From the NCBI RefSeq assembly GCF_003112555.1, contig NZ_BEWB01000005.1:124001-188000 (forward strand): a stretch of 64,000 nucleotides of DNA, in the 5' to 3' direction. A model generated the notes under the pieces. That model had not been told where the DNA came from, did not search any database, and saw only the letters and a list, made by a program, of their open reading frames with translations. The stretch is from Streptomyces coelicoflavus (GTDB lineage Bacteria > Actinomycetota > Actinomycetes > Streptomycetales > Streptomycetaceae). Position numbers and translations under genes: made by a program. Positions 35,547 through 43,767 of the stretch are shown piece by piece. The first letter of the stretch is position 1; every line of letters starts with the position of its first letter.

Positions 35547-35584
35547 TACCCGTCGGTAACAGACTCGGGGTTACCGCAAGTAAC
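35547..35584. promoter_or_regulatory. Inverted-repeat operator array, TetR/acyl-CoA dehydrogenase
   Basis: TACC/GGTA pair at 35547-35558, GGTAAC/GTTACC at 35555-35560 and 35570-35575, and GTTAC/GTAAC at 35570-35574 and 35580-35584 form overlapping palindromes sharing GTTAC half-sites. A TTGACT -35-like hexamer lies just upstream (35536). It is a likely binding site of the divergent TetR protein. Confidence 0.6.
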
Positions 35585-35609
35585 ATGCACGGGCGTCACT
35601 GGAGGGGAC

Positions 35610-36836
35610 ATGGCCGAGTTCACCATGGAGCTGAGCGACGAACAGAAGGAGGTCCGGGACTGGCTGCACGGCTTCGCCGCCGACGTCATCCGCCCCGCGG
35701 CCGCCGAATGGGACGAGCGCGAGGAGACCCCCTGGCCGGTCATCCAGGAGGCCGCCAAGGTCGGCATCTACTCCCTGGACTTCTACGCCCAGCAGTACTT
35801 CGACTCCACCGGCCTCGGCATCCCCATGGCGATGGAGGAGCTGTTCTGGGGCGACGCGGGCATCGCCCTGTCGATCGTCGGCACCGGCCTCGCCGCCGTC
35901 GGCGTCCTCGCCAACGGCACCGAGGAGCAGATCGGCACCTGGATCCCCCAGATGTACGGCGACGCCAACGACGTCAAGGTCGCCGCCTTCTGCTCCTCCG
36001 AGCCCGACGCCGGTTCCGACGTGGCCTCCATGCGCACGCGTGCCGTGTACGACGAGGCCAAGGACGAGTGGGTGCTCAACGGCACCAAGACCTGGGCGAC
36101 CAACGGCGGCATCGCCAACGTCCACGTCGTCGTCGCGGTCGTCGACCCGGACCTCGGCTCCAAGGGCCACGCCTCCTTCATCGTCCCGCCGGCCACGCCG
36201 GGGCTGTCCCAGGGCCAGAAGTTCAAGAAGCACGGCATCCGCGCCTCGCACACCGCCGAGGTCGTCCTCGACAACGTGCGGGTGCCCGGCTCCTGCCTGC
36301 TGGGCGGCAAGGAGAAGCTGGACGCCCGACTGGCCCGCGCCCGGGAGAAGGCCAAGAAGGGCGGCGAGCGCGTGAAGAACGCCGCGATGGCCACCTTCGA
36401 GGCGTCCCGCCCGGCCGTCGGCGCGATGGCGGTGGGCACGGCCCGGGCGGCGTACGAGGTGGCGCTGGAGTACGCGCAGACCCGTGAGCAGTTCGGACGC
36501 CCCATCATCGACAACCAGGGCGTCGCCTTCCAGCTCGCCGACATGCGCACCTCCATCGACGCCGCGCGGCTGCTGGTGTGGCGGGCGTCCTGGATGGCGA
36601 TCAACGGCAAGCCGTTCACGGCGGCCGAGGGCTCGATGTCCAAGCTGTTCGCGAGCGAGACCGCGAAGAAGGTGACCGCCCAGGCGGTCCAGATCCTGGG
36701 CGGCAACGGCTACACGCGGGAGTACCCGGTGGAGCGGATGCACCGGGACTCCGCGATCTACACGATCTTCGAGGGCACGAGTGAGATCCAGCGGCTGGTG
36801 ATCGCGCGGACGCTGGCGGGCATGCCGATCCGCTAA
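35610..36836 (+). CDS. Acyl-CoA dehydrogenase
   Basis: A 408-aa FAD-dependent enzyme that makes enoyl-CoA in beta-oxidation. It begins FTMELSDEQKEVRDWLHGF. FAD/substrate blocks include CSSEPDAGSDVASMRTRA, KTWATNGGIANVH, YAQTREQFGRPIIDNQGV and VQILGGNGYTREYPVERM. The catalytic base Glu is in YTIFEGTSEIQRL, the medium-chain position. An Arg/Lys-rich insert (LARAREKAKKGGERVKNA, near residue 240) is unusual. ATG 35610 follows GGAGGGG. It ends 4 bp inside the convergent cupin gene. Confidence 0.94.
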   Translation: MAEFTMELSDEQKEVRDWLHGFAADVIRPAAAEWDEREETPWPVIQEAAKVGIYSLDFYAQQYFDSTGLGIPMAMEELFWGDAGIALSIVGTGLAAVGVLANGTEEQIGTWIPQMYGDANDVKVAAFCSSEPDAGSDVASMRTRAVYDEAKDEWVLNGTKTWATNGGIANVHVVVAVVDPDLGSKGHASFIVPPATPGLSQGQKFKKHGIRASHTAEVVLDNVRVPGSCLLGGKEKLDARLARAREKAKKGGERVKNAAMATFEASRPAVGAMAVGTARAAYEVALEYAQTREQFGRPIIDNQGVAFQLADMRTSIDAARLLVWRASWMAINGKPFTAAEGSMSKLFASETAKKVTAQAVQILGGNGYTREYPVERMHRDSAIYTIFEGTSEIQRLVIARTLAGMPIR

Positions 36837-37366
36837 CCGTGTCGCAGCGGCGTGAGCTGCTCGATGTCGTACTTCGCCCGCAGGGCCTCGATCGCCTCGT
36901 GGTCCGGTGGGCCCCCGTCGCCCAGGATCTCCAGGAGTTCCTCGAAGTAGCGTTCGTGGTCCGGGGGCGGGCTGGCCTGGAAGAACATCTTGGCCGGCTC
37001 GCCCGTCGGGTTGGCGAAGGCGTGCGGGCAGCCCGGGGGTACGACGATGACCGTGCCCGGGGTGGCGCGCACCACCCGGTTGCCCGAGGGCGACTCCCAC
37101 GTGCGCCAGTTGTCGGGGGTGCGGATCCTCGGCTCGAAGGCGAGCACGTCCAGCTCGCCCTCGAGCACGTAGAACAGCTCCTCGCTGCGGCTGTGCACGT
37201 GCGCGCCGACGTCGAACCCCGGCGGCACGATCACCTCGAAGGTGGACGCCATCCGCGAGTGCGAACCGGTCACCTTGAAGGTCACGTGCTGGGCCGGCGC
37301 CTGCACCACCCGGCCCTGCCCCGGCGGCACCAGCAGGCCCTCGGCCGCCGCCACCAGGCCGCTCAC
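36833..37366 (-). CDS. Cupin, probable quinone-forming THN monooxygenase (MomA-like)
   Basis: A 177-aa cupin. Motif 1 is GAHVHSRSEELFYVLEG (His, His, Glu metal ligands), and motif 2 is PPGCPHAFANPTG (second His). In other Streptomyces an rppA-linked cupin oxidises tetrahydroxynaphthalene to flaviolin; its location as third gene of rppA-cyp158A2-cupin supports the same role. The GTG start at 37366 overlaps the P450 stop (GTGA). The C-terminal 40 residues form a helical tail. Convergent with the acyl-CoA dehydrogenase. Confidence 0.85.
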   Translation of the reverse strand: MSGLVAAAEGLLVPPGQGRVVQAPAQHVTFKVTGSHSRMASTFEVIVPPGFDVGAHVHSRSEELFYVLEGELDVLAFEPRIRTPDNWRTWESPSGNRVVRATPGTVIVVPPGCPHAFANPTGEPAKMFFQASPPPDHERYFEELLEILGDGGPPDHEAIEALRAKYDIEQLTPLRHG

Positions 37367-38577
37367 CAGGTCACCGGCAGGGCCTCGGGCCCGCGGATCA
37401 GCGCGCCCTTCTTGAAGGGGACGTCCTCGGGCGCCACCGAGAGCTTCAGACCCGGCACCCGGTCCAGGACCGCGTCGACCAGCAGCTCCGACTCCAGCCG
37501 GGCCAGCATGCCGCCCGGGCAGTAGTGCGGGCCGAAGCCGAAGGACACGTGCGGGTTGGGGGAGCGGTCGAAGTCGACCGTGTCCGGGTCGGGGAAGACC
37601 TCCGGGTCGCGGTTGGCGGCCAGGTAGGACACGTAGACCGCGTCGCCCGCCCGGATCCGCACGCCCTTGACGTCCACGTCCTCCAGGGCGATCCGGGAGA
37701 GCCCGACGGCGTTGCGGTGGGGGATCCAGCGCAGCAGTTCGTCGATGGCCCGGGGACGGATCTCCGGTTCGGAACGCAGGCGTTCGGCGAGTTCGGGGCG
37801 GCTCAGCAGCAGGTGGAACATCTGCCCGCTGTTGTTGGTGACCGCCTCGCCGCCGATCTGGAGCAGGACCGCGAGCCCGACCGCCTCGGCCAGGGTGATC
37901 TCTTCCCGGCCCACGGCGGCACCGAGCAGCGAGGTGACGTCCTCGCCGGTGCTGTCCGACCGGAGCCCGATGAGATCCGAGAAGTAGGTGTTCATGTCGT
38001 TCTTGGCCCGCTCGCTGACCTCGGCGCCGTGCGAGGAGGACAGGATGAGCTGGGTCCAGGTGTGCATGGCGTGCCGGTCGGTGGCCGGCACACCCATCAG
38101 CTCGCAGATCACCGCGATGGGGAAGGGGCTCAGCACCGCCTCGGTGAGGTCGGCGGGCGGACCGGCCTTCAGCATGGCGTCGACCAGTTCGTCGAGCATG
38201 CCGCGGGACCGCTCGCGCACCCGCTCCACGCCCCGCGCGGTGAAGGCGGCGGCCACCGAGCGGCGCAGCCGGGTGTGGTCCGGCGGGTCGAGGAAGCCGA
38301 CCGCGCCGCGGGCCGGGATGAAGTGCGGGGCCAGCCGGGTGACCTGCCGGTCCATGACGGCCTCGCGGCCGAACCGCGGATCGTTGGTGACCAGGCGCAC
38401 GTCGTCGTGGCGGGTCACCAGCCAGGCCCAGCCCTCGCCGTTGGGCAGCGAGATCCGGGTGACGGGACCCTCCCGCATCAACTCGGTGAGCACCGGGTCG
38501 AAGTCGCTGCCGGGCAGGTCGACGGCCGGCCAGTCCCGTACGGGCGGCACGGTCCGGGACATCGTCTCTTCGCTCAT
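37363..38577 (-). CDS. cyp158A2: Cytochrome P450 CYP158A2-like, flaviolin polymerase
   Basis: A 404-aa P450. The heme-ligand loop is FGFGPHYCPGGMLARLE. The I-helix is LLQIGGEAVTNNS, which lacks the usual conserved Thr after Ala-Gly, a known trait of CYP158A. The ExxR motif is ELLRWIPHR. In S. coelicolor CYP158A2 couples flaviolin into biflaviolin and triflaviolin, red-brown pigments thought to protect against UV. Its ATG at 38577 overlaps the rppA stop, and its stop overlaps the cupin start. The order matches the known pigment operon. Confidence 0.93.
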   Translation of the reverse strand: MSEETMSRTVPPVRDWPAVDLPGSDFDPVLTELMREGPVTRISLPNGEGWAWLVTRHDDVRLVTNDPRFGREAVMDRQVTRLAPHFIPARGAVGFLDPPDHTRLRRSVAAAFTARGVERVRERSRGMLDELVDAMLKAGPPADLTEAVLSPFPIAVICELMGVPATDRHAMHTWTQLILSSSHGAEVSERAKNDMNTYFSDLIGLRSDSTGEDVTSLLGAAVGREEITLAEAVGLAVLLQIGGEAVTNNSGQMFHLLLSRPELAERLRSEPEIRPRAIDELLRWIPHRNAVGLSRIALEDVDVKGVRIRAGDAVYVSYLAANRDPEVFPDPDTVDFDRSPNPHVSFGFGPHYCPGGMLARLESELLVDAVLDRVPGLKLSVAPEDVPFKKGALIRGPEALPVTW

Positions 38578-39698
38578 GTCTGCCTCACACTCCGCGTCAC
38601 GCCCGGGGACACACCCCGCGTCAGGTCCTGCCGCACGCTCCGCCGCAGGTCCGCGGTCTGCCAGCAGCCCACGGACATCTCCGCGGTGATGCCGGGACCG
38701 AAACCGGCCAGCAGCCCGCGTGCCCCCTCCTCGACCCCGCCCTCGTCGAAGAGCCTGCGCAGCGCGTCCAGGACGACGGCGCTGGCGATGTTGCCGTACT
38801 CGGTGAGCGTGGACCGGCTGAACCGGAACGCGTGCGGGTCGACCTGGAGGAACTTGCTGAGGTCGTCGAGGATCCGGGGGCCGCCCGCGTGCACGATGTA
38901 GAAGTCCAGGTCGGCGGCGTCCCAACCGTGCTCGCCCGCCAGCTGCTTGAGCGCCGGCGCGAGCGGTTCCATGGTGGCCGGCACCCGCTTGTCCAGCAGG
39001 AAGTGGAAACCGGTCGCCTTCACGTCGTACATGATCCACTCTTCGGTCTTGGGGATCAGGTACGAGCCGTTGCGCTCCAGGCGCACTCCGGTGCCGCCCC
39101 GGCCGCGGACCACCGCGGCGGCAATGCCGTCGCCGAAGAGGCCGTTGCAGAGCAGGGAGCCCACCCCGAGGTCGGTGGGCTGGTAGCACAGCGAGCAGAA
39201 CTCGCAGGCCACGATGAGCGCGTTGGCGTCGGGGTACGCGGTGCAGAAGTCGTGGGCCCGGTTGATCGCCGCACCGCCGGCCGCACAGCCCAGCTGGGCG
39301 ATGGGTATCTGCCGCGTGGTGGCGTCGAAGCCCATCTCGTTGATCAGCCACGCCGTGAGCGAGGGCATCATGAAGCCCGTGCACGAGACGTAGATGATCA
39401 CGTCGATGTCGGTGGTGAGCAGCTCCGCGTCGTCGAGGGCACGCTGGACCACGGCAGGTACGCGGGACTTCGCCTCCCGCTCGTAGACCTTGTTGCGGTC
39501 CTCGAAGCCCGGGTGCTTCAGCGTCTCCTCGATGGGCTGCACGATGTGCCGGGTGCGGACCCCGGTGTTCTCTATCAGCCGGAGCGCGAGCGGCAGTTGA
39601 GGATGGTCGGTGTGACGCCGGCGCGCCAGCTCCAGCGTCTCCTCCATCGTGATCACGTGCTCCGGGACGGACACCGAGGGTCTGCACAAAGTCGCCAT
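38574..39698 (-). CDS. rppA: 1,3,6,8-tetrahydroxynaphthalene synthase (type III PKS)
   Basis: A 374-aa chalcone-synthase-like enzyme that condenses five malonyl-CoA into THN. The catalytic triad is visible: Cys138 in QLGCAAGGAAI, the His in YIVHAGGPRILDD and the Asn in TLTEYGNIASAV. Cys106 in SCTGFMMPS, important for RppA substrate specificity, is present too. The ATG at 39698 was chosen because homologues start MATLCRP; an upstream in-frame Met at 39758 lacks support. It starts a translationally coupled operon with cyp158A2 and cupin. Degenerate repeats lie upstream. Confidence 0.96.
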   Translation of the reverse strand: MATLCRPSVSVPEHVITMEETLELARRRHTDHPQLPLALRLIENTGVRTRHIVQPIEETLKHPGFEDRNKVYEREAKSRVPAVVQRALDDAELLTTDIDVIIYVSCTGFMMPSLTAWLINEMGFDATTRQIPIAQLGCAAGGAAINRAHDFCTAYPDANALIVACEFCSLCYQPTDLGVGSLLCNGLFGDGIAAAVVRGRGGTGVRLERNGSYLIPKTEEWIMYDVKATGFHFLLDKRVPATMEPLAPALKQLAGEHGWDAADLDFYIVHAGGPRILDDLSKFLQVDPHAFRFSRSTLTEYGNIASAVVLDALRRLFDEGGVEEGARGLLAGFGPGITAEMSVGCWQTADLRRSVRQDLTRGVSPGVTRSVRQT

Positions 39699-39818
39699 GA
39701 ACCGTGCCTGCTTTCGCCTCGCGGAAGGCTTGCGCCCCCCGGCCGGAAAGTGCTGCACCTTTTCAGGGGTGCCCGTCCACGATCACCCACCCGGGCGGCG
39801 ATCTCTCGCGGGGCTACT

Positions 39819-39913
39819 CCGTCTCGGGGAAGGGCCGTCTCGGGGAAGGCGCGTGCCGGGCAGGCGCCGTCCGGGGCAGGCGTCGTACCGCCAGGCGTCG
39901 TACCGGGCAGGCG
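39819..39913. repeat. Degenerate 15-17-bp tandem repeat upstream of rppA
   Basis: About six units of 15-17 bp follow each other, alternating forms such as CCGTCTCGGGGAAGG and TCGTACCGGGCAGGCG. They lie between the 3' end of the small gene at 39914 and the rppA promoter, in the likely control region of the pigment operon. Confidence 0.75.
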
Positions 39914-40150
39914 TCAGGAGGAGCGGCCGCTGCTGTGGGCGATGCACGCCACGTCGATCCGGTCGGCCAGCTTGGCCAGCTCGATGGTGAGGGCCGCGAC
40001 GGTGTCCTCGTCCAGACTCTCCTCGCCGGTCTCCACCAGCCGCAGCCACCGCCCGCCGACCGTGCGCAGCAGCTTGCTCACGTCGGACGCGGCGACCTGG
40101 AGCGTGCCGCGGTCGTCGACGATCAGAGGCAGGGTCACTTCGCGGTTCAC
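39914..40150 (-). CDS. Small conserved Streptomyces protein (DUF6213-like)
   Basis: A 78-aa acidic protein with a pattern I associate with DUF6213: NREVTLPLIVDDRGTLQVAA at the start, KLLRTVGGRWLRLVE in the middle, and LAKLADRIDVACIAH near the end. The GTG start at 40150 gives the family's NREVTLP beginning; an upstream Met at 40240 would overlap the aldehyde dehydrogenase gene. No function is known. It sits between the aldehyde dehydrogenase and the rppA operon, same strand. Confidence 0.75.
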   Translation of the reverse strand: MNREVTLPLIVDDRGTLQVAASDVSKLLRTVGGRWLRLVETGEESLDEDTVAALTIELAKLADRIDVACIAHSSGRSS

Positions 40151-40175
40151 AAAGGGGATCGTAGTCGCGGAGGGC

Positions 40176-41561
40176 TCACGCTCCGTGCCATACGGTGGTG
40201 ATGTTGCAGAACTCGCGGATTCCGTGCCCGGACAGCTCACGCCCGTAGCCCGACCGCTTGACTCCGCCGAACGGGAACGCCGGGTGGGACGCCGTCATCC
40301 CGTTGACGTACACCCCGCCCGCCTCCAGGTCCCGGACGAACCGGTCCACGTCGGCGTCGTCGCGCGTCCACACGTTGGAACTGAGCCCGAAGTCCGTGTC
40401 GTTGGCGATCAGCACCGCCTCGTCCAGGTCGGCCGCCCGGTAGAGCGTGGCGACCGGCCCGAAGGCCTCCTCGCGGTGGATCCGCAGGTCGCGGGTGACG
40501 TCCGCCAGGACGGTCGGCGGGTAGTACCAGCCGGGCCCGTCGGGCCGTTCGCCGCCGCACAGCACCGTCGCGCCGCCGCGCACCGCGTCGTCGACCAGCT
40601 CCACCACGTCGTTCAGTCCCTGCTCGCTGGAGAGCGGGCCGACCTCGGTCTCCTCGTCCATCGGGTCGCCGACCCTCAGCGCCCGCATGCCCTCGGTGAA
40701 GCGCTCGGCGAAGGCGTCGTACACGTCCGTGTGCACGATGAACCGCTTGGCGGCGATGCACGACTGCCCGGCGTTCTGCGTGCGCGCGGTCACCGCCACC
40801 TCGGCGGCGCGGTCCACGTCGGCGGACGGCATGACGACGAACGGGTCGCTGCCCCCCAGCTCGAGCACCGTCTTCTTGATCATCTGTCCGGCGGTGGAGG
40901 CCACCGCGCGGCCCGCGGGCTCGCTGCCGGTGAGGGTGGCGGCCCGCACCCGCTCGTCGCGCAGGACGTCGTCGACCTGGGCGGAACCGATGAGCAGGGT
41001 CTGGAAACAGCCCTCGGGGAAGCCCGCCCGGTGGAACAGGTCCTCCAGGTAGAGGGCGGTCTGCGGCACGTTCGAGGCGTGCTTGAGCAGCCCGACGTTG
41101 CCCGCCATCAGAGCGGGCGCGGCGAAGCGGACGACCTGCCAGAGCGGGAAGTTCCACGGCATCACCGCGAGCACCGGGCCCAGCGGCCGGTAGCGGACCA
41201 GCGCCCGGGAGGCGCCGGAGTCCTTCACGTCGGCGTCGTCCGGCTCCTCGTCGGCCAGCAGCTCCGCCGCGTGGTCGGCGTACCAGCGCATCGCCTTGGC
41301 GCACTTGGCCGCCTCCGCGCGGGCCTGCTTGACCGGCTTGCCCATCTCCGTGGTGATGACCTTGCCGATCTCCTTCTGGTCGGCCTCCAGGAGATCGGCG
41401 GCCCGGCGCATCAGCCCGGCCCGCTCGTAGAAGCCCGTGGTCCGGTAGGTGCGGAAGGTGGCCTCCGCGAGCTCGATCCGGCGCTCGATCTCCTCCTCGC
41501 CCATGGCCTCGTACGTCCTGAGCGTCTCGCCGTTCGCCGGGTTCACCGTCGCGATGGGCAT
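40176..41561 (-). CDS. NAD(P)-dependent aldehyde dehydrogenase (succinate-semialdehyde type)
   Basis: A 461-aa aldehyde dehydrogenase. The start PIATVNPANGETLRTY and short length match succinate-semialdehyde dehydrogenases of the YneI/GabD1 type. NAD(P)-binding block VMPWNFPLWQVVRFAAP, Glu in LELGGSDPFVV and catalytic Cys in QNAGQSCIAAKRF are present. Substrate specificity is inferred from overall resemblance. ATG 41561 is used; an upstream frame to 41621 has no ribosome binding site support. Transcribed apart from the Nudix/ligase pair upstream. Confidence 0.88.
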   Translation of the reverse strand: MPIATVNPANGETLRTYEAMGEEEIERRIELAEATFRTYRTTGFYERAGLMRRAADLLEADQKEIGKVITTEMGKPVKQARAEAAKCAKAMRWYADHAAELLADEEPDDADVKDSGASRALVRYRPLGPVLAVMPWNFPLWQVVRFAAPALMAGNVGLLKHASNVPQTALYLEDLFHRAGFPEGCFQTLLIGSAQVDDVLRDERVRAATLTGSEPAGRAVASTAGQMIKKTVLELGGSDPFVVMPSADVDRAAEVAVTARTQNAGQSCIAAKRFIVHTDVYDAFAERFTEGMRALRVGDPMDEETEVGPLSSEQGLNDVVELVDDAVRGGATVLCGGERPDGPGWYYPPTVLADVTRDLRIHREEAFGPVATLYRAADLDEAVLIANDTDFGLSSNVWTRDDADVDRFVRDLEAGGVYVNGMTASHPAFPFGGVKRSGYGRELSGHGIREFCNITTVWHGA

Positions 41562-41680
41562 GGCCGACCTCCCTGAGTGCATGCGTGCTTCGACCTTGGC
41601 GCGCGGCGCGGGGCACCGCAACGCGGACGGGCCGCGTCGTTCGTCGTGGTTCCTGGCGGGTGGTTCCTGGTGGTGTCTCG

Positions 41681-42142
41681 TCAGTGCGAGTGCTCAGCCA
41701 GCCGGTCGAGAAACGCGGCCTGCGCCTTCACGATCACCTCGCGGGCCCGGTCCAGCGCGAACCACGCCACCCGGTCCAGTTCGGGGAACTCCTCGGTCCG
41801 TCCCGACCTCGGCGGCCACTCCATCGTGAAGGTGCCTGGAACCACGGCCGCCGGATCGAGGTCGGCCTCGACCGCCCAGACCGTGACGAGCTTCCCGCCC
41901 GCCTGCCGCACCTCCCCGAGCGGCACCGCCTCGCCCTCGGGCGGCGGCAGCCCCAGCTCCTCCTCGAACTCGCGCCGGGCCGCCTCCCACGCCGGTTCCT
42001 CGGGGTCGTACTCGCCCTTGGGGACGGTCCACGCCCCGGCGTCCCGACGGGTGTAGAAGGGGCCGCCCATGTGGCCGAGGAGCACCTGGAGCTCCCCGCC
42101 GGGACCGCGCCGGTGCAGCAGCAGGCCCGCGCTGCGCCTCAC
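41681..42142 (-). CDS. Nudix hydrolase coupled to a DNA ligase
   Basis: A 153-aa Nudix hydrolase. The Nudix box G-x5-E-x7-REUXEE-x-G-U is GEYDPEEPAWEAARREFEEELGL near residue 43, given here in fragments as GEYDPEEP and REFEEELGL. The GTG at 42142 overlaps the ligase stop (GTGA), so they are translationally coupled. Substrate could be a damaged nucleotide or a capped nucleotide intermediate such as adenylated DNA/RNA; the pairing with a ligase hints at repair, but that is inferred. Confidence 0.9.
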   Translation of the reverse strand: MRRSAGLLLHRRGPGGELQVLLGHMGGPFYTRRDAGAWTVPKGEYDPEEPAWEAARREFEEELGLPPPEGEAVPLGEVRQAGGKLVTVWAVEADLDPAAVVPGTFTMEWPPRSGRTEEFPELDRVAWFALDRAREVIVKAQAAFLDRLAEHSH

Positions 42143-43677
42143 GGGGCCACCCCGGGGTGCGCGGCGAGCAGGGTCTCCACGGTGTCCGCGTCCTCGGGGC
42201 GCTTGTCCTCGCGGTAGCGGACCACCCGGGCGAAGCGGAGGGTGACGCCGGCCGGGTAGCGGGTGGAGCGCTGGAGACCGTCGTAGGCGATCTCGACGAC
42301 GAGTTCGGGGCGTACGGTCACGCCCCAGCCGTGCTCCTCGACGGCCAGTTCCCGCAGGCGCTCGGTCTGCCAGGCCAGCAGGGCGTCGGTCATGCCCTTG
42401 AAGGTCTTGCCGAGCATCGCGAAGGAGCCGTCGGCGGTGCGGGCGCCCAGGTGGAGGTTGGAGAGCCTGCCGGTGCGGCGGCCGTGGCCCCACTCGGCGG
42501 CCAGCACCACCAGGTCGAGGGTGTGGACGGGCTTGACCTTCAGCCAGGACGCGCCGCGCCGGCCCGCGCTGTAGGCGGCGTCCAGCCCCTTGACGACGAC
42601 GCCCTCGTGCCCGCGCGCCAGCGTCTCGGCGAGGAACTCCTCCGCGGCCCCGGTCTCGTCGGGCCCGCGCACCAGCGTGCGCCGTACCCGCAGGGGCTCG
42701 GGGACCAGCCGGGCCAGCTCCGCGTGCCGCTCGGTCAGCGGCAGGTCGAGCAGGTCGCGGCCGTCGACGGACAGCGCGTCGAAGAAGACCGCGGAGACCG
42801 GGACCGCCCGTGCCGCTGTGGCCACGTCGGTGCGGGAGCCGACCCGGCCGGCGGTCTCCTGGAAGGAGCGGGGACGCCCGTCCGCGTCGAGGGAGATCGC
42901 CTCGCCGTCCAGGATGAACCGCTCACCGGGCAGCGCCAGGGCCGCCCCGGTGACCTCGGGGAGCCGGCCGGTGATCTCGTCCAGGGTGCGGGTGTACACC
43001 CGTACGGTGCCGCCGTCCCGGTGCACCTGGACGCGGATGCCGTCCAGCTTCTCCTCGACGGCGGCGGCGCCCAGCTTGCCGACCGCCTCGCCCACCGAGG
43101 ACGCGCTGTGCGCCAGCATCGGCAGCACGGGCCGGCCGACGGTGAGCCGGAAGCGGTCCAGGGCGCCGGGGCCGTCGGCCAGGAGAGCCTCGGCCACCGC
43201 CTGGAGCGACCCCGCGAGCATCACCGCGCGCCGCACGTCCGCCGGGGGCGCCTCCGTCGCCGCGGCCAGGCCCTCGACGGCGGCCGCGTCCAGGGCACCC
43301 TGGCGTACCTCACCCGTCAGCAGGCCGATCAGGAACCGCTGCTCGTCCTCCGTGGCGGCGCCCATCAGCTCGCCGACCAGCCGGGCCCGCTCGGCCTGCG
43401 ACCCGGCGCCGGACACCGCGCCGAGCCGGGTGAGCCGGGCGTCGACGTCCCGTACGGTCAGGGTCGGTCCGGCGGCGGGCGCGACCCGCCGGCTCAGTAC
43501 CTTCCAGCCGACGCCGATCCGGCCCTGCGGGAGCCGCCCCGCCAGGTACGGGATGACGACCGGCACGTCCGCCGCCTCCGCCTCGCGGAACAGCTCCGCG
43601 AGCAGGACGGTCTTGCGGGACCGCGCCGACGTGGCGGCGACCTCCCGGGACACCTGGGCCAACCGGGCAAGCAGCAT
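42139..43677 (-). CDS. ATP-dependent DNA ligase (LigB/archaeal type)
   Basis: A 512-aa ATP-dependent ligase of the LigB class found in actinobacteria. The N-terminal DNA-binding helical domain spans about 1-190. The adenylation motif I is EEKLDGIRVQVH near residue 205 (Lys nucleophile). Further motifs are FILDGEAISLD (IV-like Glu), AVFFDALSVDG, GHEGVVVKGLDA and SWLKVKPVHTLD (motif V Lys). The C-terminal OB fold follows. ATG 43677 chosen; frame extends 11 codons upstream. It is a second ligase besides the NAD-dependent housekeeping type. Confidence 0.92.
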   Translation of the reverse strand: MLLARLAQVSREVAATSARSRKTVLLAELFREAEAADVPVVIPYLAGRLPQGRIGVGWKVLSRRVAPAAGPTLTVRDVDARLTRLGAVSGAGSQAERARLVGELMGAATEDEQRFLIGLLTGEVRQGALDAAAVEGLAAATEAPPADVRRAVMLAGSLQAVAEALLADGPGALDRFRLTVGRPVLPMLAHSASSVGEAVGKLGAAAVEEKLDGIRVQVHRDGGTVRVYTRTLDEITGRLPEVTGAALALPGERFILDGEAISLDADGRPRSFQETAGRVGSRTDVATAARAVPVSAVFFDALSVDGRDLLDLPLTERHAELARLVPEPLRVRRTLVRGPDETGAAEEFLAETLARGHEGVVVKGLDAAYSAGRRGASWLKVKPVHTLDLVVLAAEWGHGRRTGRLSNLHLGARTADGSFAMLGKTFKGMTDALLAWQTERLRELAVEEHGWGVTVRPELVVEIAYDGLQRSTRYPAGVTLRFARVVRYREDKRPEDADTVETLLAAHPGVAP

Positions 43678-43767
43678 GCAGTCATGGTGCACCGCGGAGG
43701 GCGGGCGCACACCCCGCGGCTGCCGCGCGGTCCCGCGTACGCCCTCCCCGGACGCCCGGGAGCGGAC

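Noticed and set aside
39699..39913. Tandem repeats upstream of rppA as a CRISPR array
   Set aside because: Units are 15-17 bp, degenerate and without spacers.
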